From positions 165,566,130 through 165,630,129 of the forward strand of contig NC_133122.1 in assembly GCF_033568475.1 (NCBI RefSeq): a DNA stretch of 64,000 bases. Reading direction: 5' to 3'. Numbering within the stretch: the stretch's first letter is position 1; each line of letters opens with the position of its first letter. The notes beneath the pieces were generated by a model. The model did not search any database. It saw only the letters and a list, made by a program, of their open reading frames with translations, and was not told the DNA's origin. A program made the translations under genes and the position numbers. Of the stretch, positions 48,114 to 59,541 are shown piece after piece. This DNA comes from Henckelia pumila. Lineage: Eukaryota; Streptophyta; Magnoliopsida; Lamiales; Gesneriaceae.

Positions 48114-48643
48114 AGGACGGATTTACCTTAGGACAGTCTTAGGCTGTAGCCCACCCCAAATTTTTGTTATTAGTTATGTATGTTTTTTTACTTAGTCCAC
48201 TAAAACTCACATTTTCCACACCCGATGCCTAGCCCATCATCTTAATTCTAGCGCACAACCCTATGTTATCAAATTTCACCGTTTTTTCCAATTTTTTTTT
48301 TTATTTTTGGCAATTCTAGTCTATTTTTATGGAAAGTGCTAGTGCGACACACTGACACTATACACATCAACATTGCATTGTTTTCATGTCAATATTGTAA
48401 AGTAAAAAAAGGACTAAAATTGCAAAAAACAAAGCTGACAAACTAAAATTGAAATATAACAACATAAATGACCAAAATTGTAAAGAGACAAAAACATATG
48501 GGCTCATGAAAAATAAATTTTTTTAATAGTATAATGTAATGATTTTTTGTTATATATATATATATATTACATTTTCTTGTAATAATATATAATTTATCAC
48601 ATTAAATTCAAGTTCACCCCAACTTTAATTCTTGGATTCGTCC
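48114..48643 (+). repeat. hAT-like short repeat, copy A
   Basis: The ends are CAAGGACGGATTTACC and, inverted, CCAAGGACGAATCCAAG. It has no coding capacity. Inside is a stretch (48,405-48,490) with gactaaaattg and gaccaaaattg phrases like the foldback MITE at 905-1,195. No 8-bp duplication was found because the left edge abuts the LINE. Confidence 0.5.
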
Positions 48644-48686
48644 TTGGTTTCTGTGTATCGTAAAGATGTGTGAGCCATTAACCTTA

Positions 48687-49067
48687 TCACTCCTTTAGAT
48701 CTGACCAAACAACATAAGCATCAGTGGCATATACGATCCCTCCAAAAATCACTTTCGACACCGTATTCATTATCCTAGACAAAACCAAAGCATTTACTCT
48801 CTCCCATTGAGCAGAAGTCGTACTCCCTGCCGTCGGTCGCTTATAGGTAACATCAATGAGAGAAATTTTGTTCTCTGCACGAAGTGCAATCAACATTGCT
48901 CTACTCCATCTCCATGCATCGTAATTTTCCACACCAACCAATTGATCATTGACTAAATGCATACCTGAAGTATCCGATGGATGTATGAACAAAGGATCAT
49001 TGAAATTCAAATTGCCTGAAGTCGCCATGAACACTTCATACAAATGCGAAGAAAAAGAGACCGACAA
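48687..49067 (-). pseudogene. Copia gag N-terminal segment (Retrotran_gag_3-like)
   Basis: Minus frame: NDPLFIHPSDTSGMHLVNDQ, then NYDAWRWSRAMLIALRAENK and ISLIDVTYKRP. This matches the DPLYLHPSD..G..LVS..L.G.NY..W.R.M..AL.AKNKL.FIDG pattern that opens copia gag. It ends at a stop where a short deletion (DLKE then frame change) occurred. Confidence 0.88.
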
Positions 49068-49171
49068 TGATCGAACAACGAATCTGCAGAATCAACAAAA
49101 ATCACCAAAATAGAGCGATAAATCCTACGAAAAACAATGCGGAATCCCGGATTTTGTAGGCTCTGATATCA

Positions 49172-49359
49172 TGTTAAAGTGAAGGAAACCTTAAACCAAA
49201 AAAAGTTATTTTCGTATATTTAGATAAAAATGATGTACAATCTGTATTTATACGTGTCACCTTAATCGCTAAATTGTAAAAGTCAAAATATAAATCATAC
49301 CGTATTAACTAGCACTTTTACTAACACTATAACCAACAGTATATGTATTAAGGTTAACA
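49172..49359 (-). repeat. Short copia LTR
   Basis: A 188-bp sequence with perfect TGTTAA...TTAACA ends, adjacent to the primer-site remnant. The second LTR was not found in the window. Confidence 0.75.
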
Positions 49360-49549
49360 CATGCATCCACATTCATTTTCCCACAATTAGCGAGAGACAG
49401 TTTCCAAGAAGGAGATGAGATGTAATTCATATTTTAAAAAGATATGTTCTGTTTTTTATTGCAAATTTGTGAATAATTTCTTAGGTTTGTATTATATTTT
49501 AATTGAGGCAGTGTTTTTGAGGAAGTGTTCTTAATTAATTGTTTATGCG

Positions 49550-49920
49550 CTATCCACCTATGAGTGCATTTGGTTATAAAAACCAACTCAATTTTTTTAT
49601 ATATATAAAATAGTTTTTTTTCTTGAAAAATGAACTGTTTGGTTAAAAAATAAAATAGTTTTTTTTCTTGAAAAATGAACTGTTTGGTTAAAAAAAACAC
49701 TTAAAATACTAGTGTTTTTTAAAAGTTAAAATTTTGGCTTTTTAGCTTATGCTTTTACGTCTATTTAAAAATTTAAATTAAATAAAATCATTTTTAAATA
49801 TTTATCCAAATGTTAAAATTGCTTCTATTTTTTTTATTTAATAAAAATGTTTAAAAAAATTGAGCTTATTTAAGGGTTTTTTTAAGCTATAATTTTTGTA
49901 TCCAAACTGGCTAATGTCTA
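49550..49920. repeat. Possible MITE with an internal about 45-bp tandem duplication
   Basis: The sequence from tgcatttggttataaaaacc to ttttgtatccaaactggc has weak inverted ends. Inside, aaaatagttttttttcttga.. ending gaactgtttggtt occurs twice in tandem (about 49,606-49,690). The superfamily is unknown. Confidence 0.4.
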
Positions 49921-50104
49921 TCTAACTACTACTTCATTCATTATTTATTATATAATAATTAAGACAATATTTGTGATATTATTTTTAATATAAACATCGT
50001 CATTTTAACGAACATGTTTTATCATCATTTGTGTGACATAATTTATTTGTGTTTTTATTTTTTTAAGCTCATTTGTGTTTATAGTAAAAATATTATTATT
50101 ATTA

Positions 50105-50275
50105 TTATTTTTTTACGTGGGAATCCGCAGCCGCTACCTTTCGGTGCGCTCTGGGTAAACCCCGGACTAATGCAATAGCCTGCAAACTACGCTAGTCAGG
50201 TAAACCACACTGAGCAAACTATGTGTGACAGACTAGTCCAAGAAAATATTGGCAGGGGCAATCAAACTCCTCTTG
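50105..50275. repeat. Short dispersed-type repeat upstream of the GAUT8-like gene
   Basis: A moderately GC-rich patch in AT-rich DNA (gtgggaatccgcagccgcta, then gctctgggtaaaccccggac and gtcaggtaaaccacactgag). It has the look of a SINE- or MITE-derived repeat seen widely in plant intergenic DNA. No coding sense and no confirmed ends. Confidence 0.4.
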
Positions 50276-50596
50276 GGTGTAAAAATATTATTTATTGTGA
50301 GATGTGATACAATAAATTTTACATCAAACAATTGTGATATTTGATTCAGTCTATCCAAACACGAAATTTTGGACATACAATATATATTTATAGTAAAAAT
50401 TAATAATATATATAAATAATATTTTTTAACGAAGTCGGTCGAATCGAAAATCCCGTTAGAACAAAACAAAAAAAAAAATAAAAATTGATCCTTGGGTCAG
50501 AATTTGTATGATACAGGTACAGCCATCGTCTCAAATCTCCTCTCCTTACGACCATATAATAATAATATATATGATTTGACGGTGTTGAGAGAGCAA

Positions 50597-52785
50597 ATGG
50601 CAATCACTTCGGCCATGTCGGATCGGGCCTTGGGCTATTCGTTTCGGGCCTCCGCTTTCACTTTCAAATTCATCGCCGCTTCAGTTGCAATCGCCGCTTC
50701 TCTTTTCATCGCACTCTCGTTTCTCCTCAGTTCCTCAAATGCCGCCGATCTCAGCTTGGTAGCTTCGATTTCTGCGTTTATTGCTATTCTGAATGTGAAG
50801 TTTATTTATGCTACATTTATTGTTACTATGTGATTCCTCTCATTCATTCGCTCGCTCTACAGCAGTCATTTGGCTTTGATTAAACCCATTTTTGCGTTTA
50901 TTCGTCAAAATCCGCTTGTTCTCACTTCTATTTCTTCCACATTCATCACGTGTCTGAGTTTTGCGTTTTCTGTCTAATAATTTAGGGTTACGGATCCAAC
51001 TTGCCGTCCCTCCGAAGATCAATTTTAGCATTAAAGTCAGACCCCTTGAAGCCACGGCTGGATCAGATCAGGAAACAAGCTGAGGATCACAGAGGTTTAG
51101 CTTTAGCTTATGCTTCCTATGCCAGGAAACTCAAGCTCGAGAATTCGAAGATCGTAAGGATTTTTGCAGATCTCTCCAGGAATTACTCTGATCTGATCTC
51201 CAAACCATCATATCGAACTCTTTTTGATTCGGATGCCAATTCAATTGATGAACCGGTTCTGAGGCATTATGAGAAGGAGGTGAAGGAAAGAATTAAGCTC
51301 ACACGGCAGTTGATTGCTGAGGCTAAAGAATCTTTCGATAATCAATTGAAAATCCACAAGCTGAAAGATACCATCTTTGGGTTGAATGAACAGCTGACAA
51401 AAGCAAAAAAGCAAGGTGCTTTTTCAAGCTTGATTGCTGCCAAGTCCATCCCCAAGAGCTTGCACTGCTTAGCGTTAAGGTTGATGGAAGAACGAATTGC
51501 ACATCCTGACAAGTATACGGATGAGGGAAACCCTCCCAAGCCAGAGATTGAGGATCCAAAGCTTTACCACTACGCAATTTTCTCCGATAACGTGATTGCT
51601 GCTTCTGTTGTGGTGAACTCAGCTGTGAAAAACACAAAAGAGCCATGGAAGCATGTGTTTCATGTCGTGACTGATAAAATGAATCTTGGGGCTATGCAAG
51701 TGATGTTCAAGATGAGAGATTACAGTGGTGCTCACATTGAAGTGAAGGCTGTGGAAGATTATAAATTCCTAAATTCCTCTTATGTGCCAGTTCTAAAACA
51801 GCTCGAGTCTTCCAAGTTACAACAGTTTTACTTTGAGAATAAGCTTGAGAATGCCACAAAAGATACAACAAATATGAAGTTTAGGAACCCGAAGTATCTA
51901 TCAATCTTGAACCATCTTCGGTTCTATTTGCCAGAAATGTACCCAAAGTTGCACAAGATTTTATTCTTGGATGATGACATAGTTGTTCAAAGGGATTTGA
52001 CCGGCCTTTGGAAAATTGATATGGATGGGAAGGTGAATGGTGCAGTGGAGACATGTTTTGGATCATTTCACCGTTATGCACAATATATGAATTTCTCTCA
52101 CCCTCTTATCAAAGCCAGGTTTAGTCCTAAGGCATGCGCGTGGGCTTATGGGATGAATTTCTTTGATTTGGATGCATGGAGAAAGGAGAAGTGCACTGAA
52201 GAATACCACTATTGGCAGAATCTGGTTAGAATAAGTGCTCACATTATTATAACATAATGATTTTTTATTGGGTTATTCCAAATAATTATAGTTTTAACAC
52301 CAGGGTTTTTTTTATTCAACCATAACATGCAATTTAGGGTATATATATCTAACCTGAAGTTTTTTTAATTCAAGGTTCATTAAACTTTTTGTGTTGCTTC
52401 TTTTTTAAATTTACAACCCGGGTGGAAGTAGAATTGGTTTATATGATCACAAGTTTTTTGAATGCCTAACTTCTTGCGAATATAACTTCATATCCTGAAT
52501 CTTTTGCAGAATGAGAATCGAACATTATGGAAATTAGGGACATTGCCTCCAGGTCTTATTACTTACTACTCCACTACGAAGCCTCTAGACAAGTCTTGGC
52601 ATGTGTTGGGGCTCGGATATAATCCAAGCATCAGCTGGGATGAGATCAACAATGCTGCAGTGGTACACTTCAATGGAAATATGAAGCCATGGCTTGACAT
52701 TGCAATTTCTCAGTTCCGTCCCTTATGGACGAAGTATGTTGATTATGAAAATGAGTATGTGAAGACATGCAATTTTGGCCTATAA
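50597..52785 (+). CDS. GAUT8: Galacturonosyltransferase, GAUT8/QUASIMODO1-type
   Basis: Three exons: 50,597-50,758, 50,986-52,224 and 52,510-52,785. Both phase-0 introns are GT-AG. The protein is 558 residues, the usual GAUT8 length. A single membrane segment at residues about 25-44 makes a type II Golgi protein. A stem with coiled-coil character follows (QLKIHKLKDTIFGLNEQLTK). The GT8 domain has LFLDDDIVVQ, with metal-binding DDD at 383-385, and HFNGNMKPW at 520-528, and the protein ends CNFGL. Stretches such as ALAYASYARKLKLENSK match GAUT8/QUA1 rather than GAUT9, which is more diverged there. The family adds galacturonic acid to homogalacturonan in pectin synthesis and supports cell adhesion. 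The start is the first Met after the upstream AT-rich region. No lesion is visible; it appears functional. Confidence 0.93.
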
Positions 52786-54862
52786 GTGCTCACTGTTGAA
52801 ACTGTGCTCGCATAAGCCAAGTTAGTTCTGCAAGAACCTTTGAGGCTCTGAATTCTCCTTACACGTAAATTTTATATGCAGTAGTTATGAAGTTGAAACA
52901 ACTTATTATTTAAGTTTAAAACATTCATCCGCTCTGTTATTGTTTATATGTGTTCATTAATCATTATTAACTTCGCAGTTGCTGAAAGCTGATTATATAA
53001 ATTGTCATTTACACGAACAAATTGATTCTCTTGGAAAGTTAAGTATTATTTGGATAGGTATGACGCATAGATGTTACCTACAGGCCTTGCGTAAAGCTTC
53101 TGATGTTTGTAAGATAATTGTGTTCCATAGTTTCTGCAATTATTTATTCTGTTGTTTTTTTTTTTTTTTTTTTTTTTTTTACCATTTGTTCAGTTTATAG
53201 CATTGTTCCAAGAGACACTGGTATACATTTTCAACTAACTTCAAACTAGTTTGGATGAACATATAGATTGAATGGATGTATGACAAATTTATGATAAAAA
53301 AGAAACGTCCCCGATTTAGAACACTTTAAAGATTTGTAATGAATATGATCGAGTTAGCTTTAAATGGTGATCTCCAATTCAACATAGAAAAGGATGAATG
53401 GTGGATGGAAATAGAAAATAAGATTACGGTCCAACATTTTTAACAGGAGTTAGAAATAGTTGATTGGCAGAAAATAGATATTTGATACTAAAAATTACTC
53501 AAGTGAGAGTGTTTCAATCTCAGATTTATCAAGAGATTGGACTTTTGTTTAGTGTTGATATGATTAGAGATCTGGTCTTTTCTTTTGCTGTACGCGGATC
53601 ACTTGTCTAATTTTTAGTTTTTACGTATTTAATATTTGATATATAATCGTTTCTTATCCAAAAAAAAAAAATTTACTTGAAGTATTCTTATTTATGTACT
53701 CAATATTTGGGGGATGTTTCAAATTCCTCAACTCTCCATCTCTCACTTCAGATATCTCCCATTTGTATCTCAAACCTTCTATCACTTCAGATTTTGTTGT
53801 TTTTTCTCGTGTTTTCTTGTCAGCTCGGGTTGGTTTCAAATTGTAGATTCTGCTAGAATCTGGGGTTAAATGATAAAATGTTGAAGGACAGTGTCTCATT
53901 TTGGCAACAATTTGATATAATTTGTTTCAATTTACTTCAATAATAAAAAGATTTAAAATATAATTTTTTGATTAAAAATAAATAAATCTGAAAATTTGTA
54001 ACCCATAGTTTGAGAGCTATTGAAAATTGAAATATTTGTTGGCGTATTTAACACGAATTTCACCGTGCCTTTGAAATATTTGTTAAACAGGAGCAAACTC
54101 TATGTTACCCCAGGGAAGTTATACCCTATTGTCTTAAAATCATTGAATTACATGGGTTTCGTGTTTTTTTTTTTTTTTTTTGAATCCAGTTTCGTGTATT
54201 TTTATTAAGGCTCGTAATCTTTAAATCTAAAGGTTGAAATTTCAGCACACTACATGACGTGAATTTCACATACTTTAAAATGAACTTCACAACGCCTACT
54301 CATAGGATCTGTACGAATCTCAAAGTTAAAATGACAGCAAATATAGTTAGACGGGTTTAATGTGGTTGGAATGATTTCAAGCCTGGCTCGACAGCGAATA
54401 CATATGACAGATTAAAGAACTGAATTTTTTTTAAAGAAAAATTTGCAACATAAAAAACCGTTTTTGTTCCTCTACTTTGCCAACCTTTTGCAACAACAGA
54501 AAAATTTAATCAACCACTTCCAACTTTTTACTCTTATGCTTCTGAAAAGTGTGCTTCTAACCGTTTTAAGGAGCCAGAAGATGGTCTCGTTCTTTTGTAA
54601 ATGCAACAAACTACTGAAAGTGCAAAAAAAGTCCACAACACTTGGAGAAACAAAAAGTAGTAGAAGGTAATAATTAATATAACACAAGTCTTGTTTATGA
54701 AAGTTCAAATAACAAAATCCATCTACGTCTCATCTTCTTCTGTTTTAAGAAAGTGTCACTATAAGACTTTGATTAGTACACACTGGTACAAACACACTTC
54801 AATAAATCTTATCCTTGCCTACTGAAACTACTAGTATCACAACACATTAGAACAATGATACT
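52786..54862. other. 3' flank of GAUT8 and intergenic DNA
   Basis: Contains the probable 3' UTR, a T-run of about 25 at 53,155-53,180 and another of about 20 near 54,163. No gene, RNA or element with ends was identified. Confidence 0.55.
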
Positions 54863-55741
54863 TGCTGCGACGATCATAAAATCGGGTACCTGAGACAATA
54901 TAACAACCCGATGAAAGAGAACCCAGATAATCTGATCAAGTGGGTGATAAAAGAATAGGAGCTTGCTTCCTTACTGTACGCTTGTACGCTCTGCACACAA
55001 GAAAGAAGAAAGCTTAGTTAGTGGAGCGCCAGAGGGGTCTTCGGTGTCACCATTCCGATGCTTAAGTCAGCTTAAGATGTATAAAGAGGGCTTATGAGCT
55101 TGAGAAATTGAGTGTGTGTAAGACGTGAGAATGTTTTGTGAAGATAAAAATGAACATACCTTGACCGGGCTCAGGGGGTCTGGTATTTATAGGAAATCCT
55201 GAGAGAGGTCCTAATGATTACCCAATATGGGTGACCTAACAACACTTAATACGAGGAGATAAAATTTAATGCGAAGTGACGGCTCTTATAATTTTCGGAT
55301 GGCTCCCATACCAATGCATCATTATTTTATTCCAATCCCAGATGGTGCCCATGCTGTGGGGACCGCATTATGATCTGGCAAGAGAAGACATCTCTGGCCC
55401 GAGAAGGGCTCTCTGGAAAGGGAAGAGCTCCCTCGTAGGGGAAATGCTCTCTGGGAAGGGAAGAGCTCCCTGGCAGGGGAAGGGAGCTCTTGGCAAGGGA
55501 AGACATCTCTGGCCCGGGAAGAGCTCTCTTGGCAAGGAAAGACATCTCTGGCCCGGGAAGGGCTCTCTTCTTATTTTCTCCTGGGCACTATTTATTCCCG
55601 TGTACTGCTTCTCGAGACCAGGATCCCGGGCTAATTCTCCCTGACCTTCTCTCACCCACCAATCTGGAAACCACTCCGCACCCGGGCTTCTGACAACCAC
55701 TCGGGTTTAGTGATAACCCGGGATATTTCACCGGGGTATCA
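54863..55741 (-). mobile_element. Solo LTR with exact target duplication
   Basis: Ends are TGCTGCGACG and GGGGTATCA (+ strand), 879 bp, flanked by ATACT at 54,858-54,862 and 55,742-55,746. TATA-like CTATAAATACC on the minus strand at about 55,192 gives the orientation. Upstream of it (55,380-55,572) is a run of short imperfect tandem units (ctctggcccgggaagggctc, ggcaagggaagacatct). No internal domain remains, so it arose by recombination between two LTRs. The lineage is undetermined. Confidence 0.88.
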
Positions 55742-56260
55742 ATACTAATTTTGGAAAAGGCTCTTTTCATACATTACAGTCACTTCACAATATATAATAT
55801 ATTATACAATGAGTGAGCGTGAGTAACAATAGCACGAATGATCTTCTAGATCTAATCTCATAGACTTTGAGAGCATGCTGATTTTCTTGAAATCTTAGTA
55901 TGCTTTTAAGAACTCGAGTCTTGTAAGTATGATTCACGTTAGTATTTAGAGAGAGCTTTTAATCCTCGAGCCTTTTTATAAGAAATTCAACATTTGAATA
56001 AAAGACTATTTCATCATGGCCATATAAATGAGAAAGATTTTTTGACACATAGTACACTCAATTAGATATAGGGTACTGAAAGTGTTTCTTTCAGAAGGTT
56101 AATAGTCTACTGAATTTTATTTTTCCTCTACAAGCAGTCAAGACTACAACTTCTGTTATAGATTTTCTTTTAGCCTAGTGTATTGCTAGTGTCAACTATT
56201 TTTTTTAATTGATTTTCTCTTAATCTTAAAAGGCAGTACATCACCAAAACTAAAAGTTCT
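55742..56260. other. Intergenic, no supported gene
   Basis: AT-rich sequence between the solo LTR and the next LTR fragment. Nothing recognisable. Confidence 0.5.
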
Positions 56261-56261
56261 A

Positions 56262-56812
56262 TAGTGACCCAAGCACCATATTATGCAATTAAAATTTTAA
56301 ACATGATTAAAGGGTTAGTAATTAAGAAAATCAAGTGATTAAACAGTTCAAAATCAAAGGATTTGAGTTCGAGCCCTTAGAAGAGTTCGGATCCATCGCT
56401 GTGAGTTTTGAAGTACCAAACGTGATATCGGATCTTCCGAACAAGACCGGAATGCCCGAAGAGAAGTTAGGCCATGCAGATTGTGAGATGTTAAAAGTGA
56501 AAGAACACGAGTGGGTTCGGATCATCCGAACACAGTTGTCCGCTTAGGTGCAAGACGTTGTTGACACATCACCACATGCAAAAATCAGATCGTCCAAACG
56601 AGGGTCAGATCATCCGATCGTTGCCTATAAATTAATAGGTCGGGATTTCTCATAGTTATTGCATGTTTTAGGTGTTTCATTGGTGAAGTGTATATTTTGG
56701 ATGTTTTTAGCCATACTATTGAGGGTCGGACATTAGCGAGGGGCTATCAAACCTGTAGCGGAGTTGTGTCCTTCGACCGTAAAGGGATTTTGACAGACGC
56801 CTGTAATACCTA
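56262..56812 (+). repeat. Tekay-type LTR fragment, plus orientation
   Basis: It starts like the gypsy 1 LTR (tgaccca...gttagtaattaagaaaatcaagtgatta) and carries ggatcttccgaac / ggatcatccgaac repeat units. It has the shared ccgatcgttgcctataaatt TATA block at about 56,615-56,632 and gtagcggagttgtgtcc near 56,755. It is cut off near 56,812 where another LTR begins. Confidence 0.7.
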
Positions 56813-56906
56813 GATTTAGTGACCCGCACCGTGATCACCTACTAATCAAAAGTTTAAGCATGCAATAATGTTAATTAAAACATAATAAAAAATTATCAGC
56901 GAAAAA
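56813..56906 (-). repeat. LTR start fragment related to 57,946-59,541
   Basis: The 94 bases around gtgacccgcaccgtgatcac, then ctactaatcaaaa through ttatcagcgaaaaa, match the first about 90 bases of the solo LTR at 57,946 with small differences. It is cut by the copia LTR at 56,907, so its remainder should lie beyond the far end of that copia element. Confidence 0.75.
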
Positions 56907-57708
56907 TGAAAAAACGTGTATATCACGTTATTCTCTAATTGAGAATTTTAGAATTTTGCCTTTCTTTGACAAGTACTTATTTTGATCTCATGAGTTTAAA
57001 TTAATCTTATCATATTTATCTTATCGTGTATATTTTAGTTGAACAACTTATCTCTTGTTTAAAGAGATGAGTTATATCTTATCAAGTCTGTTGATCAAAT
57101 ATTTTATCCTAACAACTTTTGTATTTGAATTTTTTGGTAGGATTTCTAAAAAAATATATTTAAGAAGACTATCCTACAGAACGAGAGAGAGAGCAACGAA
57201 ACAAGATCAACACAGAGAGAATAGTTCAGAATATATTTGAGAGTTGATCGAGATTTTTCTGAAGAAACTTTATTGCCGATCGTTGCCGAATAACCGTGTT
57301 GCCATAAATTGTTGGAGACACTTGAAGAATCACGCGAGTGAAGTGTTGATTCGAAAGTGGTTCCTTGGTTTTTGTTTTTCGGCACATAAACATCATATTG
57401 GTTTTTCTATTCTAGTTTCTACTAGTTTTTATAATGTTCTTTATTTTCTCAATTTGTTGAGAAAAGTAGGTTTTCATATATGTTCACTAGTTGGTTTTTG
57501 TAAACTGGTTTGTTTTTCTAGTGATCATTTTGCCATGAGGCACCGCACAAGTATTAATTACTTGTGCATAAATATTTGTGTTATTTATTTTATGTTTAAT
57601 TATTCCGCTGCATAAGTGTTTTTTGAAGTGTTGACAATACTGAAAATAACACTACCTCTGAAATTTTATATCTGGTATTTCTGTAATTGAGAATTCAAAT
57701 CCTTTCAA
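56907..57708 (+). repeat. 5' LTR of the SIRE-like copia element
   Basis: It begins TGAAAAAACGTGTATATCACG and ends ATCCTTTCA, 802 bp. The first about 175 bases match 63,824-64,000. It contains one GTGTTG/CAACAC-type module at 57,615-57,654. Confidence 0.85.
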
Positions 57709-57819
57709 GTGGCTTCAGAGACAAACACTTGACGATACTAAGTGAGATTCTGGTTTTTGTGTTTGACAGAGTTTATTATGGAAATAATATTCCGGCACTA
57801 CTCAATGACCACCAACCTT

Positions 57820-57945
57820 GGATGGATCCAATTATGCTATTTGAAAAGTTAGGATGCGAGTCTATATCAAATCCATTGATGAAAAAGCTTGGCAACGAGT
57901 GCTACAAGGCTGGAGTCCACCCAGAAGAACTGATGGAGAAGAAGA
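57820..57945 (+). pseudogene. Copia gag N-terminal piece
   Basis: One frame reads KVRMRVYIKSIDEKAWQRVL and QGWSPPRRTDGE, the copia gag W..RM...I.SID...W..V..GW.PP motif. The solo LTR begins at 57,946 and gag resumes at 59,542. Confidence 0.82.
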
Positions 57946-59541
57946 TTGTAGTGACCCGCACTGTGATCACCTACTAATCAGAAGCTTAAGTATGTATTTA
58001 ACTTAATTAAACATAATCAAAGAAATAACAGCGGAAAAATCTTAAAGATATACAGCCCCAAGATAAATAAATCTTGGTACAACCAAATCGAATAAATACC
58101 AGTTAAAATCTTAATCTAAAACTCTTCTGAAGACTCCTGCTACCAAGCCCTGGTCACCGACCAACTACATCTCTTGCTCCTGATCCACCTGCAAACCTGC
58201 CCCATCGAATGGGGTGTCCGAGATAAAAGCAGGGACGTGAGCGCTAACGCCCAGTACGTAAAGTATTGAATATGCAGGTCTATATGAAGCATGCAACAAA
58301 AAACTATGAATGCTCTGGGTAACTGGGATCATATCTGAAAAATCATGCTCAGTAATTAGGCGCCTCCAGTATGTGCACGCTGCTCCGAAGATCCGGTGGG
58401 TGCCACACATACTGAACCCGATCTTGGACTATCACCATCCTGGGCAAAACCGCACACGCTGCCCCGTCGGTCCAGTGGTTGTCACACGGTACCCGATCGT
58501 ATAATAACAACAACCCTAGGGTTGAGCGACCCTAGAACAACTGGCTATCTCAAAAAGGATAGCAGGCTCAATATGGTATGCAAATGCCGCATACAAATCA
58601 TGAACAGTAAATCATGCATACCATGACAGATAACAATGCAACACATAATTATGCAACACATAAACATGTATATTCAGCTGGCTATCTCAGTCTGTACTTA
58701 CGTACCTTAGTTCTACTAGGCAAGTTATACCAGCACTATGTCCAAGCCTACAGTCTGCACTACAATGCAAAGTACTCATGCATTATAATCTTATTCTAAA
58801 AGCCTTAACTACTTTATAGCATACTCCCTATTTCCTATAGGGAACCAAAGCCATATCTTCTTCCATCGTCAACCCGCTGATGACGCATGCCCCAGAGCCT
58901 GGGCATAGCCTAGCTACGACCCCTGAACGCCTCGCCAGAGCTCCGCCGCCTGGTTGCTACTACGGACATTGTCCGCTAAATAAAAACTACTACCTAATCC
59001 AACTCTTAAAATAAGAGTACCCAAAAGCTCATAAAAAATGGGCTAACATGGGCCAAGGAGAGGTGTGATTTTCCTTCAAAATGAGGCCCCTTCGTCACAT
59101 ATTTATAGAGCACAAACGGAAGCTCCGTTTGTGCCATCGGAAGCTTCGTTCTGTGCATGGAATCCACATTGCATACAGCTGCAATCGGAAGCTCTGTTGC
59201 TGCATCGAAAGCTCCGATGTGTTGCATGCAGCTACGTGTAATATTCTCATTGCCACGTCTTCAAACAGCACATCGGAAGCTCCGTTCTCGCATCGGAACT
59301 TCCGTTTGTACCGGCAGCTCCGATATGCACAACGGTGGCTCCGAAGTGAACACCCTTTCTTTATTGATTTTTGGACCCCCGGGACCTACCCTACCATTTT
59401 CGGACGTTCCGGATCTGATTTTCCACTTATTTTGACCAAATAAGGACTCCTTAAACATGTTTTGACACTTTTAAAATTATATGTCATTTTCTAACATGTT
59501 TAAAATCACTTAATCTTATAAAATGGAACCGGGATACTACA
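57946..59541 (-). mobile_element. Tekay-type solo LTR inside the copia gag
   Basis: Read on the minus strand it begins TGTAGTATCCCGGTTCC and ends GGGTCACTACA, like the gypsy 1 LTR (TGTAGTAGCCCG...GTCACTACA). Flanks are AAGAT (57,941-57,945) and GAGAT (59,542-59,546), a target duplication with one change. The minus-strand TATA CTATAAATATG is at about 59,108, preceded (59,115-59,350) by CGGAAGCTCCG-type palindromes. Length 1,596 bp, no internal domain. Confidence 0.85.

Larger units (their letters stand above)
46090..48643. mobile_element. 2.5-kb composite insertion splitting the copia gag
   Basis: Copia gag is continuous in sense from about 48,645 to 46,085 once this block is removed. It is bounded by two related short repeats in direct orientation (46,094-46,884 and 48,114-48,643). 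It also holds a truncated LINE (47,527-48,100) and an AT-rich stretch. Confidence 0.55.
43100..49359 (-). mobile_element. Ty1/copia retrotransposon remnant, split by two insertions
   Basis: A 188-bp LTR (49,172-49,359, TGTTAA...TTAACA) sits next to a degenerate initiator-Met primer site (ATGATATCAGAGCC, minus strand, about 49,171-49,158). Order on the minus strand: gag N-terminus (49,067-48,687), gag middle (46,085-45,729), knuckle region (45,726-45,560), protease and pre-integrase (45,451-44,948), integrase (44,090-43,547), and a post-integrase piece (43,470-43,240, LRTF.CLCYVTNLP then VFLGYSNIQKGY in mixed frames). RT, RNase H and the second LTR are missing. Many frame breaks occur. Confidence 0.88.

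Noticed and set aside
49434-49700. 88-codon minus frame with repeated FLTKQFIFQEKKLF
   Set aside because: The repeat comes from a tandem duplication in AT-rich non-coding DNA of a possible MITE; not a protein repeat.
53155-53180. Long T-run after GAUT8, considered as a processed-pseudogene tail
   Set aside because: No coding sequence or target duplication adjoins it; simple repeat is enough explanation.
55276-55700. Long frames on both strands with Gly/Lys or Pro/Ser repeats
   Set aside because: They arise from tandem repeats in a solo LTR; both strands are open for the same reason.
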